This document shows, in pieces, positions 1-10,355 of a stretch of 64,000 nt of DNA. The translations under genes and the position numbers were made by a program. Numbering within the stretch: the stretch's first letter is position 1; every line of letters begins with the position of its first letter. The notes under the pieces were generated by a model. The model searched no databases. It was not told the origin of the DNA and worked only from the letters and a program-made list of their open reading frames with translations. This stretch comes from Leclercia adecarboxylata (GTDB lineage: Bacteria; Pseudomonadota; Gammaproteobacteria; Enterobacterales; Enterobacteriaceae), in contig NZ_CP040889.1 of the NCBI RefSeq assembly GCF_006171285.1, forward strand, positions 3,534,001 to 3,598,000. The letters are read 5' to 3'.

Positions 1-386
1 GCGCTGTTGGAGTTACGCCCGTCGAGGATCAGCTGCATCGGCGCCGTCTGCAGGGTGTCGAGATTGCGCGAAAAATCGGCCGGGAAGCGCACCAGCAGCA
101 GCGCCTTTTGCGTGTCGATGGTGGGCTGGATCTCCTGCGGGCTCTTCAGGAGCAGCACATGGGTAAAGGCTTTGGCGCGGGCAAAGCGCTGGGTCAGCTC
201 CACCGAGTGTTTGCCGTTATCTTCGTTATAGATGGCGATGGTGGCGTTCGTCACCTCCAGCGTCGCCGCCCACGGGAACAGCAGCACCTGGATCAGCACC
301 GGCAGAATCAAAATCGCCCGGGTCTGCGGCTCGCGCAGCAGCGACTGCAGCTCTTTGCGGATCAATGTCCATAAACGGTGAAACAT
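1..386 (-). CDS. ybhR: ABC transporter permease YbhR, N-terminal part (cut by window edge)
   Basis: Membrane subunit of the YbhFSR ABC exporter, linked in E. coli to cation/drug efflux. Only the first 128 codons are present. The start ATG at 386 follows a GAGGAG ribosome site. The product begins [20 protein letters not shown], followed by one hydrophobic helix at about residues 22-42 and then a periplasmic stretch, as expected of an ABC-2 permease. It is the last gene of the ybhG-ybhF-ybhS-ybhR order read on the minus strand. Unlike the tightly packed genes before it, it is separated from ybhS by 85 bases that hold a REP-type hairpin. Confidence 0.93.
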   Translation of the reverse strand, partial: MFHRLWTLIRKELQSLLREPQTRAILILPVLIQVLLFPWAATLEVTNATIAIYNEDNGKHSVELTQRFARAKAFTHVLLLKSPQEIQPTIDTQKALLLVRFPADFSRNLDTLQTAPMQLILDGRNSNS

Positions 387-420
387 AATAGCTCCTCAAA
401 ACGCCACAAAATCAACAGGC

Positions 421-457
421 CCCGTAGGCCCGGTAAGCGCAGCGCCACCGGGCACAA
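421..457. repeat. REP-type hairpin inside ybh operon
   Basis: Palindromic extragenic element of the 'GTAGGCCCGGTAAGCGC' family. The stem pairs GCCCGGT (428-434) with ACCGGGC (447-453). It lies between ybhS and ybhR, so it is transcribed within the operon. Relatives occur at 23511, 24989, 37216, 51808, 60951 and 61004. Confidence 0.8.
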
Positions 458-471
458 CCGGTGCACAACGC

Positions 472-1597
472 CTAATCCAGCCGCCGTTTGGTTTTCATCC
501 ACGTCAGCCCAATAAACATCACCGCTGACGCAATCAAAAACAGCAGGTTCACAATCAACACCACCGGGATATTGCCCGCCAGGAACAGGCTTTGCAGGGT
601 GCTGACGAAATAGCGCGCCGGGATGATGTAGGTCACCGCGCGGATCACCGCCGGCATACTGTCGATCTGGAAAATAAAACCGGACAGCATAATCGACGGC
701 AGAAACGCGGCGTTCAGCGCCACCTGGGCGGCATTAAACTGGTTGCGGGTGATGGTGGAGATAAGCAGCCCCATCCCCAGGGTGCTGAGTAAAAACAGGC
801 TGGTGATGACGAACAGTATGAGCAGCGAGCCGCGATAAGGTACGCCGAGAATAAAGACTGACACCAGCATGCAGAGCAGCATCGCCAGCATCCCGAGGAA
901 GTAGTAGGGGATCAGCTTGCACAGCAGCAGCTCCGTGCGCGTCACTTCGGTGGAGAGCAGCGCCTCCATGGTGCCGCGCTCCCACTCGCGGGCGATCACC
1001 AGCGAGGTCAGAATAGCGCCGATCACCGTCATGATAATGGTCACCGCGCCGGGGATAATAAAGTGCTGGCTGATGGCCGCCGGGTTAAACCAGTACCGGG
1101 TCTGGACGTCGATTAATGGCTCGAATTTTTCGCCGCGATCTTCCGCCCGCTGCATCTGCCACAGCTGCCAGATCCCTTCCGTATAGCCCTGCACAAAGTT
1201 GGCGGTGTTGGGCTCGCTGCCGTCGGTGATTACCTGGATGGGGGCGGTGTCGTTCGCCTGCGCCATGCGGGCCGCGAAATCCACCGGGATGACAATCAGG
1301 CCGCGAATGCGCCCGGCCTGCATCATCTGGGTTAACTGCTGGCGATCGTCGCTGATGGTGGCGTCGATATAGGGCGAGCCGGTCAGAGTATGGGTAAAGT
1401 CGAGCGCCTCTTCGCTGTGCTGCTCCAGCAGAATGCCGACCCGCAGCTTGCTGGAGTCGAGGTTAATCCCGTAGCCAAAGATAAACAGCAGCAGCAGGGG
1501 GATCACCACCGCAATCAGCCAGCTGCTGGGGTCGCGGACGATCTGCCGCGTCTCTTTGATGCACAGGGCGCGGACCCGACGCCAGGAGAGGGCGGTA

Positions 1598-1605
<8 letters not shown>
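472..1605 (-). CDS. ybhS: ABC transporter permease YbhS
   Basis: Second membrane subunit of the YbhFSR exporter, 377 aa, the same length as E. coli YbhS. I chose the ATG at 1605 ([20 protein letters not shown]), which overlaps the 3' end of ybhF by 8 bases as in a coupled operon. An upstream in-frame extension to 1722 would lie inside ybhF and is rejected. The protein has an N-terminal membrane helix near residues 25-45, a long periplasmic domain, then about five hydrophobic segments in the C-terminal half, the ABC2_membrane_3 pattern. It should pair with YbhR in the inner membrane. Confidence 0.95.
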
Positions 1606-3326
<1,721 letters not shown>

Positions 3327-3334
<8 letters not shown>

Positions 3335-4322
3335 GGGTTTGCCCGTTGTCGAAGCTGACGGTCACCGGCATCCCCTGGCGCAGGGCGTCGTCGGCATCGG
3401 TGACGACAATGCGCAGGCGATAGACCAGGTCGGTGCGCAGGTCCGGGGTTTCAACGGTTTTTGGCGTAAATTCGGCGGTGGGGGAGACAAAGCCGATTTT
3501 CCCGCGATACGGCTTGTCCGGGCGACCGTCGGTATAGAGCAGCACCTCGCGCCCCGGTTTAGCCTCTCTGAGGCTGGCTTCGTTCACATAGGCCCGCACC
3601 CACACCGGGCGGGTGAGCGACAGGGTCAGCACCGTGCTGCCTGCGTTGAGCATGCTGCCGGGCTCCACGGCGCGGGTCATCAGCGTGCCGTTGGCCGGGG
3701 CGACCAGCGTGGTGTCGTGCAGATCCAGCTCGGCCTGTGCCAGCTGGGCCTGAGCCTGTTCGAGGCTGGCTTTGGCCTGGGCGATATCCTGCTCGCGGTT
3801 ACCGGAGCGATACTGACGCAGCTTGTCCTGAGAAGATTTCAGGGTCGCCAGAGCCTGATCCCGCGAGGAGCGGGCGTTCTCCAGATCGTTGGCCGATACG
3901 GTGCGGCTTTTCCACAGCCCCTGCTGGCGATTGAAGAAGTTCTGCGCGTAGTCATAGGCGGCCTGCGCCTGCTTAACGGCGGCGGCGGCCTGGGCCACCT
4001 CTTCGTCACGGTAGCCCGCCTGCATTAAGTCGTACTGCGCCTGGGCCACGGCTACGCCCGCTTTGGCCTGCAACAGGGCGTTCTGGTACGGAGCTTTATC
4101 CAGCTCGCCGAGCGTCTGCCCGGCGGTGATGGCATCGCCTTCATCCACGCTCAGATCCGCCAGCCGTCCGCCAACCCGGAAGCTCATATTCACGGTGCGG
4201 ATATCGACGTTCCCGTACAGGGTCAGCGTTTTATCCTGCTGGCTCTGATACCACAGCCAGCCGCCGATACCGGCTGCCAGCACAACCACCACGGCCACAA
4301 TAATGGCGACAGGTTTCTTCAT
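3327..4322 (-). CDS. ybhG: HlyD-family periplasmic adaptor YbhG
   Basis: Membrane-fusion protein of 331 aa linking the YbhFSR exporter to an outer-membrane channel, probably TolC (inference from the family). It has an N-terminal membrane anchor (about residues 5-25, ending WLWYQSQQ), a first lipoyl half ([17 protein letters not shown]), a long Ala/Gln-rich coiled coil (about 85-205), a second lipoyl half and a C-terminal beta-barrel domain. Its 5' end overlaps the cecR stop by 4 bases (4319-4322), so regulator and transporter form one transcript, and CecR probably autoregulates the operon. Confidence 0.95.
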
Positions 4323-4996
4323 GACTCCAGGCTCCTTTGCGTTAAGCCCTGCAGGATCAAATCCACATGACAGGTGATGACCTGACTAATCTGCAGCGCT
4401 TTATCCTCATCAAATTCGGTCCAGCCGGTGCGTAACAGAATGGTCTCCCGCCCGAGACGAAAGGCGAGCACTTCCCCCAGCAGGGCGTGGGTATGCAAAA
4501 TGGTCTGCGTATCCTGCGCGTCGCGGCCGGTATAGGCCGCCACCAGCGGGGTCAGGTGGGTGTGCATCGGGGCGATAACCTGAGCGTGCACCAGCTGATA
4601 GGCGGCGGAAGGCGAGAGCTGCTCCCGTGAGATAAACTTGCTCAGGTTCAGCGTATCGTCATGGGTCAGCAGCTGGATCATGTTGTTGCAGGCGTTAAGG
4701 ATCAGCCCGCGAATGGCGGCGCGATCCGGTTCAGGCTCTGCCAACAGCGCGGTGGCTTCCTCCACATGCGGGCGAAAATGGCCGCCAATGAAGTCGGCGA
4801 TCCACTGGGCGCAGGCGAGGTAAAGATCCTCTTTCGAGCCAAAATAGTAGGTAATGGCGGCGATATTCTGCCCGGCCTGGGCGGCGATATCGCGGGTGGT
4901 GGCATGCAGCCCATATTCGCCAAACTGCGCCAGCGCTGCGGCGATTAACTGGCTTTTGGCCTGCTCGCCTTTGGTGGTGGTCGGGATCGGATTCAT
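4319..4996 (-). CDS. cecR: TetR-family regulator CecR (YbiH)
   Basis: A 225-aa TetR repressor known in E. coli to control the ybh operon and rhlE and to affect cefoperazone and chloramphenicol sensitivity. The N-terminal helix-turn-helix reads [20 protein letters not shown] at about residues 35-54, followed by KEDLY. I prefer the ATG at 4996 ([12 protein letters not shown]) to an ATG four codons upstream because it matches the E. coli start. A perfect 20-bp palindrome lies 15 bases upstream at 5011-5030 and is the obvious autoregulatory operator. Confidence 0.95.
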   Translation of the reverse strand: MNPIPTTTKGEQAKSQLIAAALAQFGEYGLHATTRDIAAQAGQNIAAITYYFGSKEDLYLACAQWIADFIGGHFRPHVEEATALLAEPEPDRAAIRGLILNACNNMIQLLTHDDTLNLSKFISREQLSPSAAYQLVHAQVIAPMHTHLTPLVAAYTGRDAQDTQTILHTHALLGEVLAFRLGRETILLRTGWTEFDEDKALQISQVITCHVDLILQGLTQRSLES

Positions 4997-5010
4997 AGCA
5001 GCACACAAAA

Positions 5011-5030
5011 TTAATCAATCGATTGATTAA
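5011..5030. promoter_or_regulatory. CecR operator (perfect 20-bp palindrome)
   Basis: TTAATCAATCGATTGATTAA equals its own reverse complement. It sits between divergent cecR and rhlE, immediately upstream of cecR, the expected place for a TetR-family operator controlling both directions. Confidence 0.85.
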
Positions 5031-5222
5031 GATTATGACTGTTTTTTGACCTTGTCCAGTTTTGTTGCCTGGGGAAATCGCCTCCGACGGGATAATTTAT
5101 GCGCCATGTCACAAAAGCTGCTACACTCCGCTGCTTCGCGACACCGTGGTTTTTGTCCTTCTATTTGTCACTATCTCCCTGAAAACTACACCTGAAAATG
5201 GTCGGGGCGGTTCGGAGTTGTT

Positions 5223-6581
5223 ATGTCTTTTGATACCCTTGGCCTGGACCCGGAAATTCTGCGCGCTGTAGAAGAGCAGGGCTACCGCGAACCTACCCCT
5301 ATTCAGCAGCAGGCCATTCCCGCCGTGCTGGCCGGTCGCGATCTGATGGCCAGCGCCCAGACCGGCACCGGTAAAACCGCCGGCTTTACCCTGCCGCTGC
5401 TGCAACGCCTGATCCAGAAAGAGCCGCACGCCAAAGGCCGTCGCCCGGTGCGCGCCCTGATCCTGACCCCGACCCGTGAACTGGCCGCCCAGGTGGGTGA
5501 GAACGTGCGTGAGTACAGCCGCTATCTCAACATCCGCTCGCTGGTGGTGTTCGGTGGGGTGAGCATTAACCCACAGATGATGAAACTGCGCAGCGGCGTG
5601 GACGTGCTGGTGGCGACCCCGGGCCGTCTGCTCGACCTGGAACACCAGAACGCCGTGAAGCTCGACAGCGTGGAGATCCTGGTCCTCGATGAAGCCGACC
5701 GCATGCTCGACATGGGCTTTATCCACGATATTCGTCGCGTGCTGGCAAAACTGCCTGCCCGCCGCCAGAACCTGCTTTTCTCTGCCACCTTCTCCGATGA
5801 GATCAAAGGCCTGGCCGAAAAACTGCTGCACAACCCGCTGGAAGTGGAAGTGGCGCGTCGCAACACCGCCTCCGAGCAGGTGACCCAGCATGTGCACATG
5901 GTTGACAAAAAGCGCAAGCGCGAGCTGCTTTCCCAGATGATTGGCGAAGGCAACTGGCAGCAGGTGCTGGTCTTCACCCGTACCAAGCACGGTGCTAACC
6001 ACCTCGCAGAACAGCTGAACAAAGACGGGATCCGCAGCGCGGCCATCCACGGCAACAAGAGCCAGGGGGCACGTACCCGCGCGCTGGCCGACTTTAAATC
6101 CGGCGACATCCGCGTGCTGGTGGCAACCGACATCGCCGCCCGCGGCCTGGATATCGAAGAGCTGCCGCACGTGGTGAACTACGAGCTGCCGAACGTCCCG
6201 GAAGATTACGTTCACCGTATCGGTCGTACCGGTCGCGCGGCGGCCACGGGCGAAGCGCTGTCGCTGGTCTGTGTCGATGAACTCAAACTGCTGCGCGACA
6301 TCGAACGCCTGCTGAAAAAAGAGATCCCGCGTATTGCCCTCGACGGCTATGACGTGGACCCGTCGATCAAAGCCGAGCCGATCCAGAACGGACGTCAGGG
6401 CGGTCGTGGTCAGGGCGGTGGACGCGGGCAGGGCGGCGGCGGTCGCGGTCAGCAGCCACGCCGTAGCGAAGGCGGCGCGCCGAAAGCGGCCAGCAAGCCA
6501 CCGCGTCGCGACGGTGATGCGAAACCGGCAGGTGAAGGCCAGCGCCGACGCCGTCCGCGCAAACCTGCCAGCGCGCAGTAA
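5223..6581 (+). CDS. rhlE: DEAD-box ATP-dependent RNA helicase RhlE
   Basis: Cytoplasmic RNA helicase linked to ribosome assembly and RNA turnover. The core is complete: Q motif around [10 protein letters not shown] (25-34), AQTGTGKT (45-52), PTREL (83-87), DEAD (156-159), SAT (187-189), then [17 protein letters not shown] and HRIGRTGR in the second RecA lobe. After about residue 385 it changes to a Gly/Gln/Arg-rich basic tail with repeated GGRGQGG units, typical of the RNA-binding end of RhlE. Length 452 aa, close to E. coli. It is divergent from cecR and followed by its own terminator. Confidence 0.97.
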   Translation: MSFDTLGLDPEILRAVEEQGYREPTPIQQQAIPAVLAGRDLMASAQTGTGKTAGFTLPLLQRLIQKEPHAKGRRPVRALILTPTRELAAQVGENVREYSRYLNIRSLVVFGGVSINPQMMKLRSGVDVLVATPGRLLDLEHQNAVKLDSVEILVLDEADRMLDMGFIHDIRRVLAKLPARRQNLLFSATFSDEIKGLAEKLLHNPLEVEVARRNTASEQVTQHVHMVDKKRKRELLSQMIGEGNWQQVLVFTRTKHGANHLAEQLNKDGIRSAAIHGNKSQGARTRALADFKSGDIRVLVATDIAARGLDIEELPHVVNYELPNVPEDYVHRIGRTGRAAATGEALSLVCVDELKLLRDIERLLKKEIPRIALDGYDVDPSIKAEPIQNGRQGGRGQGGGRGQGGGGRGQQPRRSEGGAPKAASKPPRRDGDAKPAGEGQRRRRPRKPASAQ

Positions 6582-6586
6582 TCTGG

Positions 6587-6616
6587 AAGCCCGGTCGTAA
6601 AGCCGGGCTTTTCTTT
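6587..6616 (+). terminator. rho-independent terminator of rhlE
   Basis: Stem AAGCCCGG (6587-6594) with CCGGGCTT (6603-6610), followed by a T-rich run, starting 6 bases after the rhlE stop. Confidence 0.9.
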
Positions 6617-6643
6617 TGCGGCTCGCTTAAGAAAGTGCCACAA

Positions 6644-6663
6644 TAGTGGCTGTTTATACAGTA
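6644..6663 (+). promoter_or_regulatory. LexA (SOS) box of dinG
   Basis: TAGTGGCTGTTTATACAGTA, 13 bases before the dinG ATG. It matches the known E. coli dinG SOS box at nearly all positions; the right half ACAGTA is consensus and the left half is degenerate, as it also is in E. coli. Confidence 0.75.
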
Positions 6664-6676
6664 TTTCAGGTTCATC

Positions 6677-8854
6677 ATGGCTTTAACCGCCGCGCTGAAA
6701 GCGCAAATTGCCGCCTGGTATAAGGCGCTGCAACAGCAGATCCCCGACTTTATTCCCCGCGCTCCGCAACGGCAGATGATTGCCGATGTGGCAAAAACAC
6801 TCGCCGGTGACGAGGGTCGACATCTGGCAATTGAAGCCCCGACCGGGGTCGGTAAAACCCTCTCCTACCTGATCCCCGGCATCGCCATTGCCCGGGAAGA
6901 GCAAAAGACGCTGGTGGTGAGCACCGCCAACGTCGCCCTGCAGGATCAGATCTACAGCAAAGACCTGCCCCTGCTGCGCAAAATTATCCCCGAGCTGCGC
7001 TTTACCGCGGCCTTCGGGCGCGGGCGCTATGTCTGCCCGCGCAACTTAGCGGCGCTGGCCAGCACCGAACCCACCCAGCAGGATCTGCTGGCGTTTCTCG
7101 ATGACGAGCTGACCCCCAACAACAAGGCCGAGCAAGAGCAGTGCGCGAAGCTGAAAACCGATCTGGACGGTTACAAATGGGATGGCCTTCGCGATCACAC
7201 CGATCAGGCCATCAGCGACGATCTGTGGCGCAGGCTCAGCACCGACAAGGCCAGCTGCCTGAACCGCAACTGCCACTATTATCGCGAATGCCCGTTCTTT
7301 GTCGCCCGCCGGGAGATCCAGGAGGCCGAAGTGGTGGTCGCCAACCACGCCCTGGTGATGGCGGCGATGGAGAGCGAAGCCGTCCTGCCGGACCCGAAAA
7401 ACTTGCTGCTGGTGCTGGATGAAGGCCATCACCTGCCGGACGTCGCCCGCGATGCGCTGGAGATGAGCGCCGAAATCACCGCCCCGTGGTTCCGCCTGCA
7501 GCTGGATCTGTTCTGCAAGCTGGTGGCGACCTGCATGGATCAGTTCCGCCCGAAGACCATTCCGCCGCTGGCGATCCCGGAGCGCCTCAGCGAGCACTGC
7601 GAAACGATATACACCCACATCGCCTCGCTGAATAACATCCTCAATCTCTATCTTCCTGCCGGTCAGGAGGCAGAGCACCGCTTTGAGATGGGTGAACTGC
7701 CGGATGAAATCATGTCTCTTTGCCGCGAACTGGCGCAGCTTATCGAAAAACTGCGCGGGCTGGCGGAGCTGTTTTTAAACGATCTGAGTGAAAAAACCGG
7801 CACTCACGACGTGGTGCGTGTCCACCGGGTGCTGCTGCAGATGAACCGCGCCCTGGGCATGTTTGAAGGGCAGAGCAAGCTGTGGCGGCTGGCGTCGATG
7901 GCTCAGGCCTCCGGCGCCCCGGTCACCAAGTGGGTGACGCGGGAAGTCAGAGAGGGGCAGGTGCACCTCTTCTTCCACTGCGCCGGGATCCGCGTCAGCG
8001 ATCAGCTGGAAAAGCTGCTCTGGCGCAGCGTCCCGCACGTGGTGGTCACCTCCGCCACGCTGCGCTCCCTGAACAGTTTCTCGCGGTTGCAGGAGATGAG
8101 CGGCCTGAAGGAGAAAGCGGGGGATCGCTTTGTGGCGCTTGATTCGCCATTCAACCACTGCGAGCAGGGCAAAATCGTCATTCCGCGCATGCAGTATGAG
8201 CCGCTGATCGACAACGAAGAGCAGCACCTGGCCGAGATGGCGGCCTACTTCCGCGAACAGCTGGAGAGCAAAAAGTACCCCGGCATGCTGGTGCTGTTCG
8301 CCAGCGCCCGGGCGATGAATCTGTTTTTAACCTTTGTTACCGACCTGCGCCTGCTCCTGCTGGTGCAGGGGGATCAGCCCCGCTACCGGCTGGTGGAGCT
8401 GCACCGCAAGCGCATTGAGGCCGGGGAGCGCAGCGTGCTGGTGGGGCTCCAGTCCTTTGCCGAAGGGCTGGATCTGAAAGGGGATTACCTGACCCAGGTC
8501 CATATTCACAAGATTGCCTTTCCGCCTATCGACAGCCCGGTGGTGCTCACCGAGGGCGAGTGGCTGAAAAGCCTGAACCGCTTCCCGTTTGAGGTGCAGA
8601 GCCTGCCCGCGGCGTCGTTCAACCTGATCCAGCAGGTCGGGCGTCTGATCCGCAGCCACAGCTGCTGGGGCGAAGTGGTGATCTACGATAAACGTCTGCT
8701 GACCAAAAACTACGGCAAACGGCTGTTAAACGCTCTGCCAGTCTTCCCTATCGAGCAGCCAGAAGTGCCTGAGGTAAAAAAACGCCCGGCAAAACTGGCC
8801 GCCGGGCTGAAGAAAAGCGTCCATGCTAAGAGGCGCGGTCCTACTGGTAAGTGA
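6677..8854 (+). CDS. dinG: ATP-dependent DNA helicase DinG
   Basis: SOS-induced 5'-3' superfamily 2 helicase with an iron-sulfur cluster, acting on R-loops and forked DNA. Walker A APTGVGKT is at residues 54-61, the cluster cysteines are C120, C194, C199 and C205 (the same positions as in E. coli), and DEGH is at 248-251. The C-terminal motif QQVGRLIRS is present. The product is 725 aa against 716 in E. coli. The extra, divergent tail (about the last 25 residues, Lys/Ala/Arg-rich) is encoded across a hairpin that acts as the terminator of the opposing fimbrial operon. The stop overlaps the last fimbrial gene by 14 bases. Confidence 0.97.
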   Translation: MALTAALKAQIAAWYKALQQQIPDFIPRAPQRQMIADVAKTLAGDEGRHLAIEAPTGVGKTLSYLIPGIAIAREEQKTLVVSTANVALQDQIYSKDLPLLRKIIPELRFTAAFGRGRYVCPRNLAALASTEPTQQDLLAFLDDELTPNNKAEQEQCAKLKTDLDGYKWDGLRDHTDQAISDDLWRRLSTDKASCLNRNCHYYRECPFFVARREIQEAEVVVANHALVMAAMESEAVLPDPKNLLLVLDEGHHLPDVARDALEMSAEITAPWFRLQLDLFCKLVATCMDQFRPKTIPPLAIPERLSEHCETIYTHIASLNNILNLYLPAGQEAEHRFEMGELPDEIMSLCRELAQLIEKLRGLAELFLNDLSEKTGTHDVVRVHRVLLQMNRALGMFEGQSKLWRLASMAQASGAPVTKWVTREVREGQVHLFFHCAGIRVSDQLEKLLWRSVPHVVVTSATLRSLNSFSRLQEMSGLKEKAGDRFVALDSPFNHCEQGKIVIPRMQYEPLIDNEEQHLAEMAAYFREQLESKKYPGMLVLFASARAMNLFLTFVTDLRLLLLVQGDQPRYRLVELHRKRIEAGERSVLVGLQSFAEGLDLKGDYLTQVHIHKIAFPPIDSPVVLTEGEWLKSLNRFPFEVQSLPAASFNLIQQVGRLIRSHSCWGEVVIYDKRLLTKNYGKRLLNALPVFPIEQPEVPEVKKRPAKLAAGLKKSVHAKRRGPTGK
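8776..8807 (-). terminator. fimbrial operon terminator embedded in dinG 3' coding sequence
   Basis: On the minus strand GCCCGGC (rc of 8801-8807) pairs with GCCGGGC (rc of 8784-8790) and is followed by seven T residues (rc of 8776-8782). It lies 34 bases past the stop of the last fimbrial gene, yet inside the dinG reading frame. Confidence 0.85.
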
Positions 8855-9341
8855 AGGTAATCAGCACCACGCTGGTAAACTGTCCGGCGGTGACGGGGGT
8901 TTGCGAGGTGTAATAGCGCGCCGCCATCGGAAAATCAGCGCTGTGGGTGACCGGGTCGATCACCGCATTAAATCTCGCTTGCGGGGCCAGAATGATGGAG
9001 TCGGTGCGATCTGCCAGCTCCAGCGCCAGTCCTGTTGCCGTACCGGTGTTGGCAAACTTGAACGGGTGGTGTTGATCACGCTGCCCGTCGACGCTGATGG
9101 TCGCCAGCGCCAGGTTTGGCGGGCAGTTCGACAGGGTAATATCAAAATTCTTCCACTCTCCGACATCACCGATGGCCTTAAAATCACTGGCGATGGCCTG
9201 ACCCAGGTCAACCACCTTGTTCTGGCTGGTGCTGTCCAACTGACAGGCGGTGTCGTAAATATTGCCCTGGATGCTGAGAGACACATCGGTGGCCTGCGCG
9301 CAGGCGCTGGCAAGCAGGACTAAAAGGGCGACGTATTTCAT
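8841..9341 (-). CDS. fimbrial minor subunit (type 1 pilin family)
   Basis: Last gene of the chaperone-usher operon. I start it at the ATG at 9341 (MKYVALLVLLASACAQATDV) because an AGAGGA ribosome site lies 8 bases upstream; the ATG at 9356 overlaps the preceding stop and has no good site. The 166-aa product has a signal peptide cleaved after about residue 17 (AQA-T), a pilin-type Cys pair (DTACQLDS and LSNCPPN), a TGLALEL segment and the alternating C-terminal strand ending FTYQ. It may be a tip or adaptor pilin. Exact identity is unknown. Its 3' end overlaps dinG. Confidence 0.88.
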   Translation of the reverse strand: MKYVALLVLLASACAQATDVSLSIQGNIYDTACQLDSTSQNKVVDLGQAIASDFKAIGDVGEWKNFDITLSNCPPNLALATISVDGQRDQHHPFKFANTGTATGLALELADRTDSIILAPQARFNAVIDPVTHSADFPMAARYYTSQTPVTAGQFTSVVLITFTYQ

Positions 9342-9352
9342 CGGAGTCCTCT

Positions 9353-10339
9353 TCATCGGTATTCAATGTCGATGGTGGCGACGACGTTGGCTTTGCCTGC
9401 CGTCACCGTATCGCTGAGCTGGTAATACTGTGCCTGGAAGGGCAGGCTGAACGGCTGGCCCGGCACCGTCTGGTTGCCAAACGGGACCGGGTAGTCGTAG
9501 CGCATCCCCGCGCCGCCCACCAACAGTCTTACGCCCACGCCGGTGGCGCTGTCGCTGCCCGGGACGAGGTTCAGCACATCGTCACCCGGGTCAATGTTTG
9601 TCGCCCCGTTGGGGCTGGTGATTTGAGCGGTCATCGTCTCCACGGCGTTACAGGTGGCGTTCAGGCTGAACGTTTTCCAGCCGGTGTAACTTCCTACCCG
9701 GGTGAACTGGGTTACGGGGAAATCCCCCAGATTAACGATCAGGCTGGATTGATCCACCGAGCAGGTTGTCGCCTTCAGCGCCAGATTACCGCCATAGCGC
9801 ACGGCATTCAGATGCCCCAGCTGTTCATCGGGATAGATCCCAAGCGACCAGATGCCGTTGCGTATGGTCATCGTCTGCTGGCTGCTGGTGTTCGCCGTTT
9901 TAACCAGTTGCAGGGTCAGAGGCACATTAAAGCTGCCGGAGCCATCATTGCTGACGTATCCCAGCGGTGTACTTCTGCTGTCGCAGTGGGCGGCGCGGCC
10001 GCGCACCGGCTGCCCGGCGCTGTTCAGCAGTTCAATACCAATCCCCTCCACGCCGGTGCGGTACACCCCCGGCATGCCCGGCACCTCTTCCCCTTCACCG
10101 AGATGGCAGGCGGTAATGGGTTTTCCGCTGTCGGCAGCGTCGCAACTGCCTTTCACCGTATGCGAGCGGGCAGAGCCGGGAATGACGCTACCGACGGTCA
10201 GGGTGTCAGACACCGTCAGCGTGCCCGGCGTACCGTTCCAGGGCAGATCCGCCGTGGTACAGGCCGCTTTCGCCTGGGGCATAAACAGCCACAGGGCGGC
10301 AAACAGGGCCAGCACGCCGCTAAATCGCAGTGGTTTCAT
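9353..10339 (-). CDS. fimbrial tip adhesin (FimH-like, two-domain)
   Basis: Putative tip adhesin of 328 aa with a signal peptide (MKPLRFSGVLALFAALWLFM...AKA, cleavage near residue 25). The length is about twice that of a pilin. The N-terminal ~170 residues would be a receptor-binding domain with several cysteines; the C-terminal half looks like a pilin domain (TTCSVDQSSLIVNLGDF, then TCNAVETM, ending ATIDIEYR). A strong GGAGAG ribosome site precedes the ATG. It sits directly after the usher (16-base gap), the usual place for an adhesin. The ligand cannot be predicted. Confidence 0.85.
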   Translation of the reverse strand: MKPLRFSGVLALFAALWLFMPQAKAACTTADLPWNGTPGTLTVSDTLTVGSVIPGSARSHTVKGSCDAADSGKPITACHLGEGEEVPGMPGVYRTGVEGIGIELLNSAGQPVRGRAAHCDSRSTPLGYVSNDGSGSFNVPLTLQLVKTANTSSQQTMTIRNGIWSLGIYPDEQLGHLNAVRYGGNLALKATTCSVDQSSLIVNLGDFPVTQFTRVGSYTGWKTFSLNATCNAVETMTAQITSPNGATNIDPGDDVLNLVPGSDSATGVGVRLLVGGAGMRYDYPVPFGNQTVPGQPFSLPFQAQYYQLSDTVTAGKANVVATIDIEYR

Positions 10340-10355
10340 CTTCTCTCCTCGCCGT

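Noticed and set aside
5121..6215. 364-codon open frame on the minus strand across rhlE
   Set aside because: Shadow of rhlE; no ribosome site and no domain.
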